Made by a program: the position numbers and the translations under genes
Shown here: piece by piece, positions 28,511-37,802 of the stretch
Layout: each line of letters starts with the position of its first letter
How positions within the stretch are numbered: position 1 is the stretch's first letter
From: Actinotalea subterranea
GTDB lineage: Bacteria > Actinomycetota > Actinomycetes > Actinomycetales > Cellulomonadaceae
Length of the DNA stretch: 64,000 bases
Assembly: GCF_008364845.1 (NCBI RefSeq)
Contig: NZ_VTTP01000003.1
Span: 62,001-126,000, forward strand
Direction: 5' to 3'
The notes under the pieces: generated by a model
The model's input: the letters and a program-made list of their open reading frames with translations, nothing else
What the model was told of the DNA's origin: nothing
Databases searched by the model: none

Positions 28511-29422
28511 CGCATCGGCGGGGTCGCCCGGTCCCGACGGGCCCTGCTCGGCCGGGCCGGGCCGGCGACGCACCGACGTGAGCACGATCGCGCCCGAGAC
28601 GAGCGCGAGCCCGGCAAGGTCCAGGGCGTGCGGCCACTGCCGGAGCACGACGGCGCCGATGATCGCCGCGGTGGCCGGCAGGAGCGCGAGGAGCACCGCG
28701 AAGGTCGCGGCGCTCACGCGGCGCAGGATGCCCTGCTCGAGCCCGTACGGGATCACCGACGACAGGACGGCGACGCCCACCACGGCGAGCGCGAGGGGCC
28801 ACGAGCTCAGGACGGGTGCGCTCGCGGGCGCGAGGAACGGCGCGTAGACGAGTGCGCCGGAGGCCATCGCGACGGACAGCGACGTCACGCCGTCGCCGCC
28901 GAGCGCGACCCGGCGGCCCAGGAGGATGTACCCGGCCCAGCACGCGGCCGCGGCGAGGATGAGCAGCAGCCCCGTGGCGGAGTCGGGCCCGCCCATCTCG
29001 AGCGTCACGCCGGCGAGGAGGACGACCCCGGCCGCAGCGAGGCCGATGCCGGCCCGCTCGCGCCAGCCCGAGCCGGTCACCGCGGCGACGGCGACGGGAC
29101 CGATGAACTCGATCGCGACGGCGGTGCCGAGCGGCAGGTGCTGGATCGCGAGGTAGAACACGACGTTCATGGTCGCGAGCACGGCACCGAAGAGCCCGGC
29201 GGCGACGAGCGTGCGGCGCGTCCACGTGACGCGCCAGGGGCGTCGCCACGCGACGAGCACGACCGCGGCGACCACGAGGCGCAGCCACGCGACGGACGCC
29301 GCCGGCACCTGCGTGAAGAGCCCGATGGCGAGCGCGGCACCGAGGTACTGCGCGAGGCCGGACGCGACGAACAGCGCGGGTGCGGGCACCCGGTCGAGGG
29401 CCCGGTCTGGATGCACGCGCAC
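28505..29422 (-). CDS. EamA/DMT family transporter
   Basis: A 305-residue protein from GTG 29422 (GTG 29416 is an alternative). Ten membrane helices are arranged as two EamA repeats, with typical helix sequence such as IQHLPLGTAVAIEFIGPVAVA and SSVIPYGLEQGILRRVSA, as in RhtA-like exporters of threonine, homoserine and related metabolites. A charged tail follows. The substrate is not determined. It is separated from the ABC importer by a strong terminator. Confidence 0.9.
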   Translation of the reverse strand: MRVHPDRALDRVPAPALFVASGLAQYLGAALAIGLFTQVPAASVAWLRLVVAAVVLVAWRRPWRVTWTRRTLVAAGLFGAVLATMNVVFYLAIQHLPLGTAVAIEFIGPVAVAAVTGSGWRERAGIGLAAAGVVLLAGVTLEMGGPDSATGLLLILAAAACWAGYILLGRRVALGGDGVTSLSVAMASGALVYAPFLAPASAPVLSSWPLALAVVGVAVLSSVIPYGLEQGILRRVSAATFAVLLALLPATAAIIGAVVLRQWPHALDLAGLALVSGAIVLTSVRRRPGPAEQGPSGPGDPADAA

Positions 29423-29500
29423 AGGCTACGGGGCGACGGTGGGCGGGCGGACCTCCGGTGTCCGGCGCCCGGCCCGGCCCGGCGGACGGACGCCGGACGC

Positions 29501-29533
29501 CGGACGGCCCGGGCTGTCCGCCCGGGCCGTCCG
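29501..29533 (-). terminator. Terminator of sugar ABC operon
   Basis: A perfect 13-bp inverted repeat, CGGACGGCCCGGG and its complement, closes a seven-base loop, 42 bases after the permease stop. There is no T tract. It lies where the ABC operon should end, and in the promoter side of the EamA gene. Confidence 0.8.
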
Positions 29534-29574
29534 TCGTGCACGTCGCTGCTGCGGGCCTGCGCCCTCGAGCGACC

Positions 29575-30528
29575 TCAGCCCTTGACCGACCCGGCCAGGA
29601 GGCCGCGGACGAAGTAGCGCTGGAGGAAGAGGAACACGAGCACCGGGACGATCATCGAGATGAACGCACCGGCCGTGAGGATCTCCCAGTCGCCGCCACG
29701 CGTGCCGGCCATCGACGCGACACGCACCGTGAGCGGTGCGACGTCGGGCGTCGCACCCGTGAACGTCAGCGAGACGAGCAGGTCGTTCCACACCCACAGG
29801 AACTGGAAGATCGCGAACGACGCGATCGCGGGCGTGAGCAGCGGGAGCATGATCTGGAAGAAGATCTTCACGTGCCCCGCGCCGTCCACGCGCGCCGCCT
29901 CGACGAGGGACTGCGGGATGTCCTTCATGAAGTTGTGCAGCAGGAAGATCGCGAGCGGCAGCGCGAAGATCGTGTGCGAGAGCCACAGGGTCCAGAACGA
30001 CCCGGCGATGCCCCAGTCGACGTACTGGGACAGGAGCGGGATGAGCGCGATCTGCAGGGGCACGACCTGCAGCGCGAACACCGCGACGAACAGGAAGTTG
30101 CGGCCCTTGAAGTCGATCCACGCGAAGCCGTACGCCGCGAGCAGCGCGATCGAGATGGGGATCACGACGGCGGGCAGCGTGATGACGACCGAGTTGATGA
30201 AGTAGTCGATGAGGCTCGTCGAGCTGCCGAAGAGCGCCTCCCGGTAGTTCTCGAGCGTGAAGGTCGGCGGCGCGAAGGCCGTCCACCAGCCGCCCCGCCG
30301 GATCTCGGAGTCCGGGCGGAACGAGGTCACGAGGAGCCCGAGGCTCGGCATGGTCCACAGGACCGCGAGGATGATCGCGATCAGCGACGCCCACGGCGAG
30401 GAGAGCTTGGTGCTCGACAGCGCGGCGCGGCGGCTCAGCCGGGACCTGCCGTCCTTCGGTGGCCCGGCGACGACGCCACCGTCGTCGGTCGCGACGACGC
30501 CCTGCGGGGGAAGCGGTGTCGTGGTCAT
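29575..30528 (-). CDS. Sugar ABC importer permease, MalG type
   Basis: A 317-residue protein from ATG 30528, whose start overlaps the stop of the other permease as ATGA. Six membrane helices are preceded by a cytoplasmic head. The EAA loop is EAARVDGAGHVKIFFQIMLP. The C-terminus RYFVRGLLAGSVKG is standard for CUT1 permeases. With the MalF-type partner it forms the channel for an oligosaccharide. No ATPase is encoded beside it, as usual in actinobacteria, where a shared MsiK ATPase serves many importers. Confidence 0.94.
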   Translation of the reverse strand: MTTTPLPPQGVVATDDGGVVAGPPKDGRSRLSRRAALSSTKLSSPWASLIAIILAVLWTMPSLGLLVTSFRPDSEIRRGGWWTAFAPPTFTLENYREALFGSSTSLIDYFINSVVITLPAVVIPISIALLAAYGFAWIDFKGRNFLFVAVFALQVVPLQIALIPLLSQYVDWGIAGSFWTLWLSHTIFALPLAIFLLHNFMKDIPQSLVEAARVDGAGHVKIFFQIMLPLLTPAIASFAIFQFLWVWNDLLVSLTFTGATPDVAPLTVRVASMAGTRGGDWEILTAGAFISMIVPVLVFLFLQRYFVRGLLAGSVKG

Positions 30529-31556
30529 CGGATCTCCTCGGACATCCGCATCTGGCGGACGTTGTAGATGATGATCGGGATCACGAGCACGAACAGGAGG
30601 ACCGCGAGCGCTGCGCCCAGGCCCTGGTTGTTCTGCCGGAACGCCTGGACGTAGAACTCGTTGGCGACCACGGACGTCTCGTACTGGCCGCCCGTCATCG
30701 TCCGCACGATGTCGAAGACCTTGAGCGTGCCCATGGCGATCGTGGTCAGGACCACGACCAGCGCGGGGCGGATGCTCGGAACCGTGATGTAGCGGAACAT
30801 CTTCATGCCCGTGAGGCCGTCGAGCTTCGCCGCCTCGACGATGTCGTCGGGGATCGCCTTGATCGCGGCCGAGAGCACGGTCATCGCGAACCCGGTCTGG
30901 ATCCAGATCATGACGACGATGAGGAAGATCGTGTTGATCGGTGGCGTCGCGAGCCTGGTGTCGAGCGGATCGAGACCGAACAGCCCGAGGAACGCGTTCA
31001 TCAGGCCGATCCGCCCGTTCGCCCCCGTGCGGGAGTCGTAGACGAGGCCCCAGATGATGCCCGCGCCGACCATCGAGATGGCCATGGGCAGGAAGATCAG
31101 CGTCTTGGCGATGCGCTCGAACCGGGTGCGGTCCACCACGACCGCGTAGATGAGGCCGACGAGCGTCGAGACGGTCGGGACGAGGAGCACCCACAGCGCC
31201 GTGTTCCGCAGGACGGCCTGGAAGGCCGGCGTCGTGAAGGCCGTCGTGTAGTTGTCGAGACCGATGTAGTCGATCCCGGTGCGGTCCTTGAAGGACGCGT
31301 TGATCGTGACGAGCGCCGGGTAGACGAGCCCGAAGATGAGCGCGAGCACCGCGGGCCCCACGAACCCGCTGGCCACCAGCCACCCAGGCATGCGTTTGGG
31401 CTTGTCGACGAGCCACAGGATGCCGCCCATGACGACGACGAACAGGACGATGGCGATGACCATCAGGGTGAGCTTGTGGCCGGGCTCGGTCGCGTCGAAG
31501 AGGAAGTGCCCGATCTCCCCGAACAACCAGCTGGCGTACTGCGAGATGTAGTCCAC
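30525..31556 (-). CDS. Sugar ABC importer permease, MalF type
   Basis: A 343-residue protein from GTG 31556, with GAGGAGG upstream. About eight hydrophobic segments include an N-terminal anchor and a helix at 30-55 before the six-helix core. The EAA loop is EAAKLDGLTGMKMFRYITVP. It pairs with the MalG-type protein, to which it is translationally coupled. The first two helices before the core recall the AglF group of alpha-glucoside permeases, so an alpha-glucoside or similar disaccharide is a reasonable guess for the cargo. Confidence 0.94.
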   Translation of the reverse strand: MDYISQYASWLFGEIGHFLFDATEPGHKLTLMVIAIVLFVVVMGGILWLVDKPKRMPGWLVASGFVGPAVLALIFGLVYPALVTINASFKDRTGIDYIGLDNYTTAFTTPAFQAVLRNTALWVLLVPTVSTLVGLIYAVVVDRTRFERIAKTLIFLPMAISMVGAGIIWGLVYDSRTGANGRIGLMNAFLGLFGLDPLDTRLATPPINTIFLIVVMIWIQTGFAMTVLSAAIKAIPDDIVEAAKLDGLTGMKMFRYITVPSIRPALVVVLTTIAMGTLKVFDIVRTMTGGQYETSVVANEFYVQAFRQNNQGLGAALAVLLFVLVIPIIIYNVRQMRMSEEIR

Positions 31557-31641
31557 ATCGACCTCCTCGAGTCCGGCGCCGTCGCCAGCGGCGAAGGGTC
31601 ACCGTGCCATGCCCAACATAGGGCCTGGGTGTGCCGTGACG

Positions 31642-31705
31642 GCCCGGGACGAGCGGTGCTCGTGCCCGGGCGCGGCAGGGGCCCGCGGTGTGCGCGGGCC
31701 CCTGC
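31642..31705 (-). terminator. Tandem intercistronic hairpins between binding protein and permeases
   Basis: Two strong stem-loops lie in the 205-base gap. The first read by RNA polymerase is a perfect 13-bp stem at 31675-31705 (GCAGGGGCCCGCG on the plus strand, loop GTGTG). The second, at 31642-31671, pairs GCCCGGGACGAGC with GCTCGTGCCCGGGC with one bulged base. Such structures after a binding-protein gene attenuate read-through and protect the 3' end, giving more binding protein than permease. Confidence 0.75.
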
Positions 31706-31761
31706 TGCGACCGTCGTGCTGCGTGCTGTGTCAGACGACCTGGACGGTCAGTCCTGGACGA

Positions 31762-33132
31762 TCACGGCCACGAGGCCTCGATGTCCGCGAGGACCTGCTC
31801 GGTCGGCTTGTCGCTCGCGAGCCAGTTGACCATCTCGGTCCAGAACGTGCCTGCACCGACCTCGCCCGGCATCAGGTCGGACGCGTCGAAGCGGATCACG
31901 GTCTCGGGGTCACCGAGCACCGATGCGGCCAGCTTGTCGAAGTCGGTCGCGAGGTTCTCGGTGTCGAGGCCGCTGTTCGCGGACACCCAGCCGCCGACCT
32001 CGGTGACCTTGGCCTTCTCGTTGGCCCACGTGTCGCTCGAGAGGAACTCCTGGAACGCGGCGACCTCGGGACGGTCCGCGAACGCGGCGACGAACTCGCC
32101 ACCACCGAGGACCGGCTTGTTGTCGGGCTCGATCGGCGGGAGGTAGAACGCGAAGACGTCGCCGTCCTCACCGATCTGCGTGCCCTCGGGCCACTGGTTC
32201 TGGTAGAAGTTCGCGGCGCGGTGCAGGTAGCACTGGCCGTCGAGGATCGGGAAGCCACCGTCGGTCCACGGGGTCGTCGCGATGGAGGCGACGTCGCCGA
32301 TGCCCGCGTTGACGTAGTCCGGGTTCTTCAGGATGGAGCCGACCGTGTCGAGCGCCTCGACGATCTGCGGGTCGTTGAACGGGATCTCGTGCGCGACCCA
32401 CTGGTCGTACACGTCGGCACCGGCAGAGCGGAGGACGACGTCCTCGACCCAGTCCGTGGCCGGCCAGCCGGTGGCGTCACCGGACTCGATGCCCGCGCAC
32501 CAGGGCTTGCCGCCGTCGGCGACGATCTGGTCGGACAGCGCGATCATGTCGTCCCACGTCTCGGGGACCTCGTAGCCCGCCTCGGTGAACATGCTCGGCG
32601 AGTACCAGACGAAGGACTTCATGTTGGCGCCGAGCGGAGCGGCGTAGAACTCGCCGTCGACCGTGCCGTACTCCTTCCAGGACTCCGAGAAGAACTCGTC
32701 GACGTTGGCCTCGGTGCCGTCGGACGCCGGGACGATCGTGTCGGGGAAGTCCTCCACGATGGTCTGCAGGAGGCCCGGCTGCGGGATGTACGCGATGTCC
32801 GGGGCGTTGCCGGCCTGGACGCGGACGAGCAGCTGCGCCTCGAACTCGCGCGAGCCCTCGTACGCGATGTCGGCGCCGGTGCAGCGCTCGAACTCGGCGT
32901 AGGACTCCTCCTGGTCGACCGACTCGGGCTCGACGATCGACGTGTAGACCGAGACGGTCGTGCCGGCCAGGTCGCCGTAGGCCTCGTAGGCCTCGCAGTT
33001 CTCCTTGGCCTCGCCACCGTCGGCCTCGCCGCCGCCGTCCGCCTCGTCGGCAGGCATACAGGCAGCCAGCGCGAGCGCCAGCCCCAGTCCTCCGGCGATC
33101 GCCGCGTAGCGGCGCCTGGTGTTGCTGTGCAT
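31762..33132 (-). CDS. Sugar ABC transporter substrate-binding lipoprotein
   Basis: A 456-residue protein from ATG 33132 with GGAGG upstream. A signal peptide ends in the lipobox LAAC, so the mature protein is lipid-anchored. An acidic Gly-rich linker precedes a CUT1-type binding fold (GTTVSVYTSIVEPESVDQEE; VQAGNAPDIAYIPQPGLLQT; ETWDDMIALSDQIV). It resembles AglE-type alpha-glucoside binding proteins. It is the first gene of the importer and has a LacI operator just upstream, so induction by its sugar is likely. Confidence 0.94.
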   Translation of the reverse strand: MHSNTRRRYAAIAGGLGLALALAACMPADEADGGGEADGGEAKENCEAYEAYGDLAGTTVSVYTSIVEPESVDQEESYAEFERCTGADIAYEGSREFEAQLLVRVQAGNAPDIAYIPQPGLLQTIVEDFPDTIVPASDGTEANVDEFFSESWKEYGTVDGEFYAAPLGANMKSFVWYSPSMFTEAGYEVPETWDDMIALSDQIVADGGKPWCAGIESGDATGWPATDWVEDVVLRSAGADVYDQWVAHEIPFNDPQIVEALDTVGSILKNPDYVNAGIGDVASIATTPWTDGGFPILDGQCYLHRAANFYQNQWPEGTQIGEDGDVFAFYLPPIEPDNKPVLGGGEFVAAFADRPEVAAFQEFLSSDTWANEKAKVTEVGGWVSANSGLDTENLATDFDKLAASVLGDPETVIRFDASDLMPGEVGAGTFWTEMVNWLASDKPTEQVLADIEASWP

Positions 33133-33211
33133 CGAGTTCCTCCACATCCTCGTGGGCGTCTCCCCCACAGACCGGTGCACGACGGATGCCGCGCCGGTGC
33201 GTTCTCACCCA

Positions 33212-33225
33212 TGCAAGCGCTTACA
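33212..33225. promoter_or_regulatory. LacI-type operator upstream of sugar importer
   Basis: TGCAAGCGCTTACA is a dyad with a central GCGC and six of seven positions symmetric, a form typical of LacI operators controlling actinobacterial sugar importers. It lies 80 bases upstream of the binding-protein start and downstream of the LacI gene. The adjacent LacI protein is the expected ligand. Confidence 0.8.
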
Positions 33226-33282
33226 GCGACTCTCGGCAAGCGCATCCGGCTACATCCGAGCCACAGGCGCGTAACGATTGGG

Positions 33283-34323
33283 TCACGACGCCGGGGCGAA
33301 CCCCGGCCGTGCGGCGGTTCGCGGCGGCGGCGCCGTGGAGCTGCGCTCGAGGAGGCGCGTCGGCACCACGGTCTGGTTGGGCGTGGGCACCCCGGCGATC
33401 ATGTCGAGGACGAGCCGCGCCGCCATCGCTCCCTGGTCGCTCGCTGGCTGCGCCATGGTCGTCAGCCCCACGAGCTCGCCCAGGTCGTGACCGTCGACGC
33501 CGATGACCGACACGTCCTGCGGCACCCGCAGGCCGGCGTCGCGCAGCGCGAGGATCGCACCCATCGCCATCTCGTCCGACGCCGCGAAGACGGCTGTCAC
33601 GTCGGGCGCACGGAGCAGCAGCGCACGCATCGACGCCCGGCCGCCCGCGACGTCGAAGTCCCCGTGCGCCTCGAGCCGCGGGTCGACGCCGATGCCGGCC
33701 GCGACGAGCGCGTCCCGCCACCCGGCCGCCCGGTCGACGGGCGGCGACCACAGCGCGACGTCGTCGGCGGCGCCCGTGATGTGCGCGATGCGCCGGTGGC
33801 CCAGGCCGATGAGGTGCTCGGTCGCCGCACGGGCCGTCGCCCGGTCGTCGAGGCGCACCGTGACCTGGCCGAACCCGCCCCACCCGATGCACACGAGGGG
33901 GTGCCCGAGGCCCAGGAGCGACTCGACCTCCTCCTCGGCGAGCGGGAGGCCGACCACCAGGATGCCGTCGACCCGGCGCCGCAGGACGTCCGCGTCGACG
34001 CGCGCCCCGCTCGTGCGGCGACGCCCGTCGAACGTGTAGAGCAGCACGTCGAACCCGTGCGCGCGCAGCGTGCCCTCAGCGCCCTCGATGACGTTGGAGA
34101 AGAACCACCGGCTGATCCAGGGGCTGATCAGCCCGATCGTGCGGGTCCGGCCCGACGCGAGGCTCGCGGCCGAAGGCGACGCGACGTAGCCGAGCTGCGC
34201 CGCGACCGTGCGCACCCGCTCACGCGTCGTCTTGTTGACGTTGGGCAGGTCGCGCAGCGCTCGGGACACCGTCGCCGTCGAGACGCCGGCGGCGCGGGCC
34301 ACGTCGTCGATACCTGCCGCCAT
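33283..34323 (-). CDS. LacI family regulator of the sugar importer
   Basis: A 346-residue protein from ATG 34323. The helix-turn-helix at 4-24 reads IDDVARAAGVSTATVSRALRD, followed by the hinge (ASPSAASLASGRTRTIGLI) and a ligand domain (PDVTAVFAASDEMAMGAILALRDAG; VIGVDGHDLGELVGLTTM). It is encoded directly upstream of the ABC importer on the same strand, with an operator in the gap. It most likely represses the importer in the absence of the transported sugar. Confidence 0.93.
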   Translation of the reverse strand: MAAGIDDVARAAGVSTATVSRALRDLPNVNKTTRERVRTVAAQLGYVASPSAASLASGRTRTIGLISPWISRWFFSNVIEGAEGTLRAHGFDVLLYTFDGRRRTSGARVDADVLRRRVDGILVVGLPLAEEEVESLLGLGHPLVCIGWGGFGQVTVRLDDRATARAATEHLIGLGHRRIAHITGAADDVALWSPPVDRAAGWRDALVAAGIGVDPRLEAHGDFDVAGGRASMRALLLRAPDVTAVFAASDEMAMGAILALRDAGLRVPQDVSVIGVDGHDLGELVGLTTMAQPASDQGAMAARLVLDMIAGVPTPNQTVVPTRLLERSSTAPPPRTAARPGFAPAS

Positions 34324-34461
34324 GGGGCGGATTGTGCTCCTCCGGGGCCGTCGCGGTCCACCGGGCTCATCAGCGCTCCCACGAGTCCCACCAGGTCGCA
34401 GGCTCGCCAACGCCTGCGAGGAGCCGTTCTCCCACCGGCTCCCACGCCGTTCCCACGGCGC

Positions 34462-35259
34462 TCAGGCGAGCAGCGACCGCAGGACCGGGACCGCGCCGGC
34501 CTCCTCGATCGGGCCCGTGACCTCGTCGGCGACCGCGCGCACGTGCTCGGGCGCGTGCCCCATCGCGACGCCGCGCGCCGCCCACCGCAGCATGTCGACG
34601 TCGTTGCTGCCGTCGCCGATCGCGACGGTCCGTGCGGACGCCACGCCGAGCTCCCCGCGGAGCCGCTCGAGCGCGCTCGCCTTCGTCACGCCCTCCGGTG
34701 CGACGTCCATCCACGCCGTCCAGCCGATCGCGTACGTCACGTCCGCGAGGCCCGTGCGTGCGACGAGGTCGTGGAACTCCTCGCTCGTGTGCCCGGGGCT
34801 GCGGACCACGAGGCGCGTGACGTGCGCGCCGGCGAGGTCGTCGATGCCGACGATCTCGTGGCGGCCGCCCAGCTCGCCCTCCGGGAACGGCTTGTTCATG
34901 CGGAAGCCGACGCCGACCTCCTCGACGGCGAAGTACGCGTCGGGGAACTCGGCGTGCATGAGGCGCAGCGCGGGCCCGGGGTCGAACGTGACGACGTCGG
35001 TCACCTCGTACCCGTCGGCCACATCGGGGTCCAGGCGCACCGTGACCGAGCCGTTGGAGCACACCGCCCAGCCGCGGTCGATGCCGAGCTCCTGCGCGAC
35101 CGGGACGGTCGCGTGCACCGAGCGGCCCGTGGACAGCACCACGTGGTGCCCGGCGTCGCGCAGCGCCTCCACGGCGGGCTGCACGCCGTCGGTCAGGACG
35201 CCCGTGTGGGTCAGGAGCGTCCCGTCGATGTCGAGCGCGACGAGCAGGGCACCCGTCAC
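34462..35259 (-). CDS. HAD-IIB (Cof-type) phosphatase
   Basis: A 265-residue protein from GTG 35259, which overlaps the serS stop as GTGA. HAD motif I is [10 protein letters not shown], motif [10 protein letters not shown], the motif III lysine lies in [11 protein letters not shown] and motif IV is [12 protein letters not shown] large Cof-type cap separates motifs II and III. Members dephosphorylate sugar phosphates, flavin mononucleotide or related small molecules; the substrate is not evident. Tight coupling to serS is common in actinobacteria and implies cotranscription. Confidence 0.93.
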   Translation of the reverse strand: MTGALLVALDIDGTLLTHTGVLTDGVQPAVEALRDAGHHVVLSTGRSVHATVPVAQELGIDRGWAVCSNGSVTVRLDPDVADGYEVTDVVTFDPGPALRLMHAEFPDAYFAVEEVGVGFRMNKPFPEGELGGRHEIVGIDDLAGAHVTRLVVRSPGHTSEEFHDLVARTGLADVTYAIGWTAWMDVAPEGVTKASALERLRGELGVASARTVAIGDGSNDVDMLRWAARGVAMGHAPEHVRAVADEVTGPIEEAGAVPVLRSLLA

Positions 35260-36542
35260 GCGCCCGCGCCCGAGGCCTGCGGCGTCAGGACCTCGAGCCC
35301 ACCGAGGTAGGGCCGCAGCCCCTCGGGCACGCGCACCGACCCGTCGGCCTGCTGGTGGTTCTCGAGGATCGCGACGATCCACCGCGTGGTCCCCAGCGTC
35401 CCGTTGAGCGTCGCGACCGTCCGCGTCTCGCCCTCGACGCGCTCCCGGACGCCCAGCCGGCGTGCCTGGAACGTCGTGCAGTTCGACGTCGAGGTGAGCT
35501 CGAGGAACCGCTCCTGGCTCGGCAGCCACGCCTCGCAGTCGAACTTGCGCGCCGCGCTGGAGCCGAGGTCCCCCGCCGCCGTGTCGATGACCCGGTACGG
35601 GAGCTCGACCAGCGCGAGCATCTCCTCCTCGAGCGCGAGGAGACGCGCGTGCTCCGCCTGCGCGTCCTCGACCTTCGCGTAGCTGAACATCTCGACCTTG
35701 TGGAACTGGTGCACGCGGATGATGCCGCGCGTGTCCTTGCCGTACGAGCCCGCCTCGCGCCGGTAGCACGCCGACCAGCCCGCGTACCGGCGGGGGCCGT
35801 CGGCCAGGTCGAGGATCTCGTCCGAGTGGTAGCCCGCGAGCGCGACCTCCGAGGTCCCCACGAGGTACAGGTCGTCGGCCTCGAGCCGGTAGACCTCGTC
35901 CGCGTGCGCGCCGAGGAAGCCCGTGCCGCGCATGATCTCGGGCTTGACCAGCGTCGGCGTGATCATCGGCGTGAAGCCCGCGGCCATCGCCTTGTCCATC
36001 GCGGCCGTGAGCAGCGCGAGCTCGAGGCGGGCACCGATGCCCGTGAGGTAGTAGAAGCGCGCGCCGGAGACCTTGGCGCCCCGCTCCGTGTCGATCGCCG
36101 CGAGCATCTCGCCGAGCTCGAGGTGGTCCCGGGGGCGCAGGCCCTCGGCCGCGAAGTCGCGCGGGGTCCCGATATGGCGCAGCACGACGTAGTCGTCCTC
36201 GCCGCCCGCGGGCACGCCGTCGATGACCACGTTGCCGATCCGTGAGACGACCTCGTCGAGCTCGACGGCCGCCGCGTCGGCGTCCGCCTGGAGCGCCTTG
36301 ACCTGGTCGGCGAGCGTCTTCCCGCGGGTCAGCAGCTCCGCCTTCGCGTCGCCCTTGGCCTGCGCGACCTCCTTGCCGAGCGACTTCTGCTCGGCGCGCA
36401 GCCGCTCGTAGTCGGTCAGGGCCGCGCGGCGCCGGGCGTCGAGGTCCAGCACCGCGTCGACCAGGGAGGGGTCGTCGCCCCGCAGCCGCTGGCTCGTGCG
36501 GACGACGTCGGGGGTGTCCCGCAGGACGCGCAGGTCGATCAC
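35256..36542 (-). CDS. serS: Seryl-tRNA synthetase
   Basis: A 428-residue class II synthetase, the usual length. The N-terminal coiled-coil arm ([20 protein letters not shown]) that reads the long variable arm of tRNA-Ser is followed by the catalytic core with motif 2 [18 protein letters not shown] and the motif 3 region [20 protein letters not shown] 36542 gives the standard start [12 protein letters not shown]. No Shine-Dalgarno is visible, but a perfect 13-bp inverted repeat lies 15 bases upstream. It charges tRNA-Ser such as the one at 18194-18283. Confidence 0.97.
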   Translation of the reverse strand: MIDLRVLRDTPDVVRTSQRLRGDDPSLVDAVLDLDARRRAALTDYERLRAEQKSLGKEVAQAKGDAKAELLTRGKTLADQVKALQADADAAAVELDEVVSRIGNVVIDGVPAGGEDDYVVLRHIGTPRDFAAEGLRPRDHLELGEMLAAIDTERGAKVSGARFYYLTGIGARLELALLTAAMDKAMAAGFTPMITPTLVKPEIMRGTGFLGAHADEVYRLEADDLYLVGTSEVALAGYHSDEILDLADGPRRYAGWSACYRREAGSYGKDTRGIIRVHQFHKVEMFSYAKVEDAQAEHARLLALEEEMLALVELPYRVIDTAAGDLGSSAARKFDCEAWLPSQERFLELTSTSNCTTFQARRLGVRERVEGETRTVATLNGTLGTTRWIVAILENHQQADGSVRVPEGLRPYLGGLEVLTPQASGAGA

Positions 36543-36556
36543 GTGACGAGGGTATC

Positions 36557-36586
36557 CACTGACCGACGTGTGGACGTCGGTCAGTG
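36557..36586. promoter_or_regulatory. Perfect 13-bp inverted repeat in serS / lipid-kinase divergent promoter
   Basis: CACTGACCGACGT and its exact complement are separated by GTGG. The repeat lies almost midway between the two start codons: 14 bases separate it from the serS start and 16 from the lipid-kinase start. It may be a shared operator for an unknown regulator or, in RNA, a hairpin close to the ribosome site of either message. Confidence 0.75.
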
Positions 36587-36602
36587 CCCGTACGGTGGCG
36601 CC

Positions 36603-37784
36603 ATGACTTGGGTCGGCTGGGTGGCCATCGTCGGTGCGCTGCTCGCTGCGGTCGCCGTCCATCTCGCGCTGCAGAACAGGCGCGCCCTGCTCGGGCACGG
36701 CATCGCGCTCAAGCCGTCGATCGGCGCGGCAGGGCAGCCGGGTACGGCGTCGGGCGCAGGGTCGGACGCCGCGCACACGCTCGTGGCGTTCGTCGCCAAC
36801 CCGACCAAGCCCGGTGTGCCCGCGCTCCGCGACGCCGCCGTCCAGGCGTGCGCCGCCCGCTACCTGCCCGAGCCGCTGTGGTTCGACACCACGGAGGACG
36901 ACCCGGGCATCGGGCAGACGCGCGAGGCCGTGGCGCGGGGCGCGGAGGTGGTCATCGCGATCGGCGGTGACGGCACGGTCCGCGCCGTCGCCGAGGGCCT
37001 GGCGGGCACGGGCGCGTCCATGGGCCTCATCCCGCAGGGCACGGGCAACCTCCTTGCACGGAACCTCGACCTGCCCATCAACGACGTCGACGCGCTGCTC
37101 CGCATCGCGCTGACCGGTCGCGACCGCAAGATCGACGTCGGCTGGCTCACCGTGGTGCGCGACGAGTCCGACGTCGCCGACGACATCGCGCAGGCCGACC
37201 CGCAGGCCGTGGCGCCCGAGAAGACGCCGCCGGGCACCTCGGAGCCCGCACGCGACCACATCTTCCTGGTGATCGCGGGCCTCGGGTTCGACGCCGCGAT
37301 GGTCGCCGACACCGACGAGGAGCTCAAGGCGCGCGTCGGCTGGATCGCCTACTTCGTGGCGGGCGTCAAGCACCTGCACGCGCGACGCATGCGCCTCGAG
37401 CTGTCCTTCGACGGCCGGCCCTGGCGCAGCGTGCGCCTGCGCAGCGTGCTCATCGGCAACTGCGGCCGGCTGCCCGGAGGCATCACGCTGCTGCCCGACG
37501 CCGAGCTCGACGACGGCTGGCTCGACATCGGCACGATCGACACGCGCGGCGGCCTCGTCGGCTGGGCCCAGCTGCTCGGCGAGGTCGCCATGCAGCGGTT
37601 CGGCGTGATCACGGACCTGCCCAACAAGATCGGGCGCATCGACCACGCACGCGTCCGGACCATGGGGGTGCGCTCGCGCTCACCCGAGCAGGTGCAGGTC
37701 GACGGCGACACGATCGGCGAGGCGCTCGAGGTCTCCGCCCGCGTCGACGAGCGCGCGCTCACCGTGCGGGTCGACGGCGCCTGA
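36603..37784 (+). CDS. Diacylglycerol-kinase-family lipid kinase
   Basis: A 393-residue protein from ATG 36603. A membrane helix at about 3-25 anchors it. The catalytic domain has the glycine-rich loop [16 protein letters not shown] near 120 and [14 protein letters not shown], as in DagK/YegS/BmrU-type kinases, followed by the beta-sandwich domain. It should phosphorylate diacylglycerol or a related lipid with ATP, on the inner membrane face. It is divergent from serS and convergent with pheA. Confidence 0.94.
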   Translation: MTWVGWVAIVGALLAAVAVHLALQNRRALLGHGIALKPSIGAAGQPGTASGAGSDAAHTLVAFVANPTKPGVPALRDAAVQACAARYLPEPLWFDTTEDDPGIGQTREAVARGAEVVIAIGGDGTVRAVAEGLAGTGASMGLIPQGTGNLLARNLDLPINDVDALLRIALTGRDRKIDVGWLTVVRDESDVADDIAQADPQAVAPEKTPPGTSEPARDHIFLVIAGLGFDAAMVADTDEELKARVGWIAYFVAGVKHLHARRMRLELSFDGRPWRSVRLRSVLIGNCGRLPGGITLLPDAELDDGWLDIGTIDTRGGLVGWAQLLGEVAMQRFGVITDLPNKIGRIDHARVRTMGVRSRSPEQVQVDGDTIGEALEVSARVDERALTVRVDGA

Positions 37785-37802
37785 CGGCACCACGCGCCGG
37801 CC

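Noticed and set aside
34128-34445. Plus or minus short ORFs around the LacI start
   Set aside because: They overlap the LacI helix-turn-helix in other frames and lack domain content.
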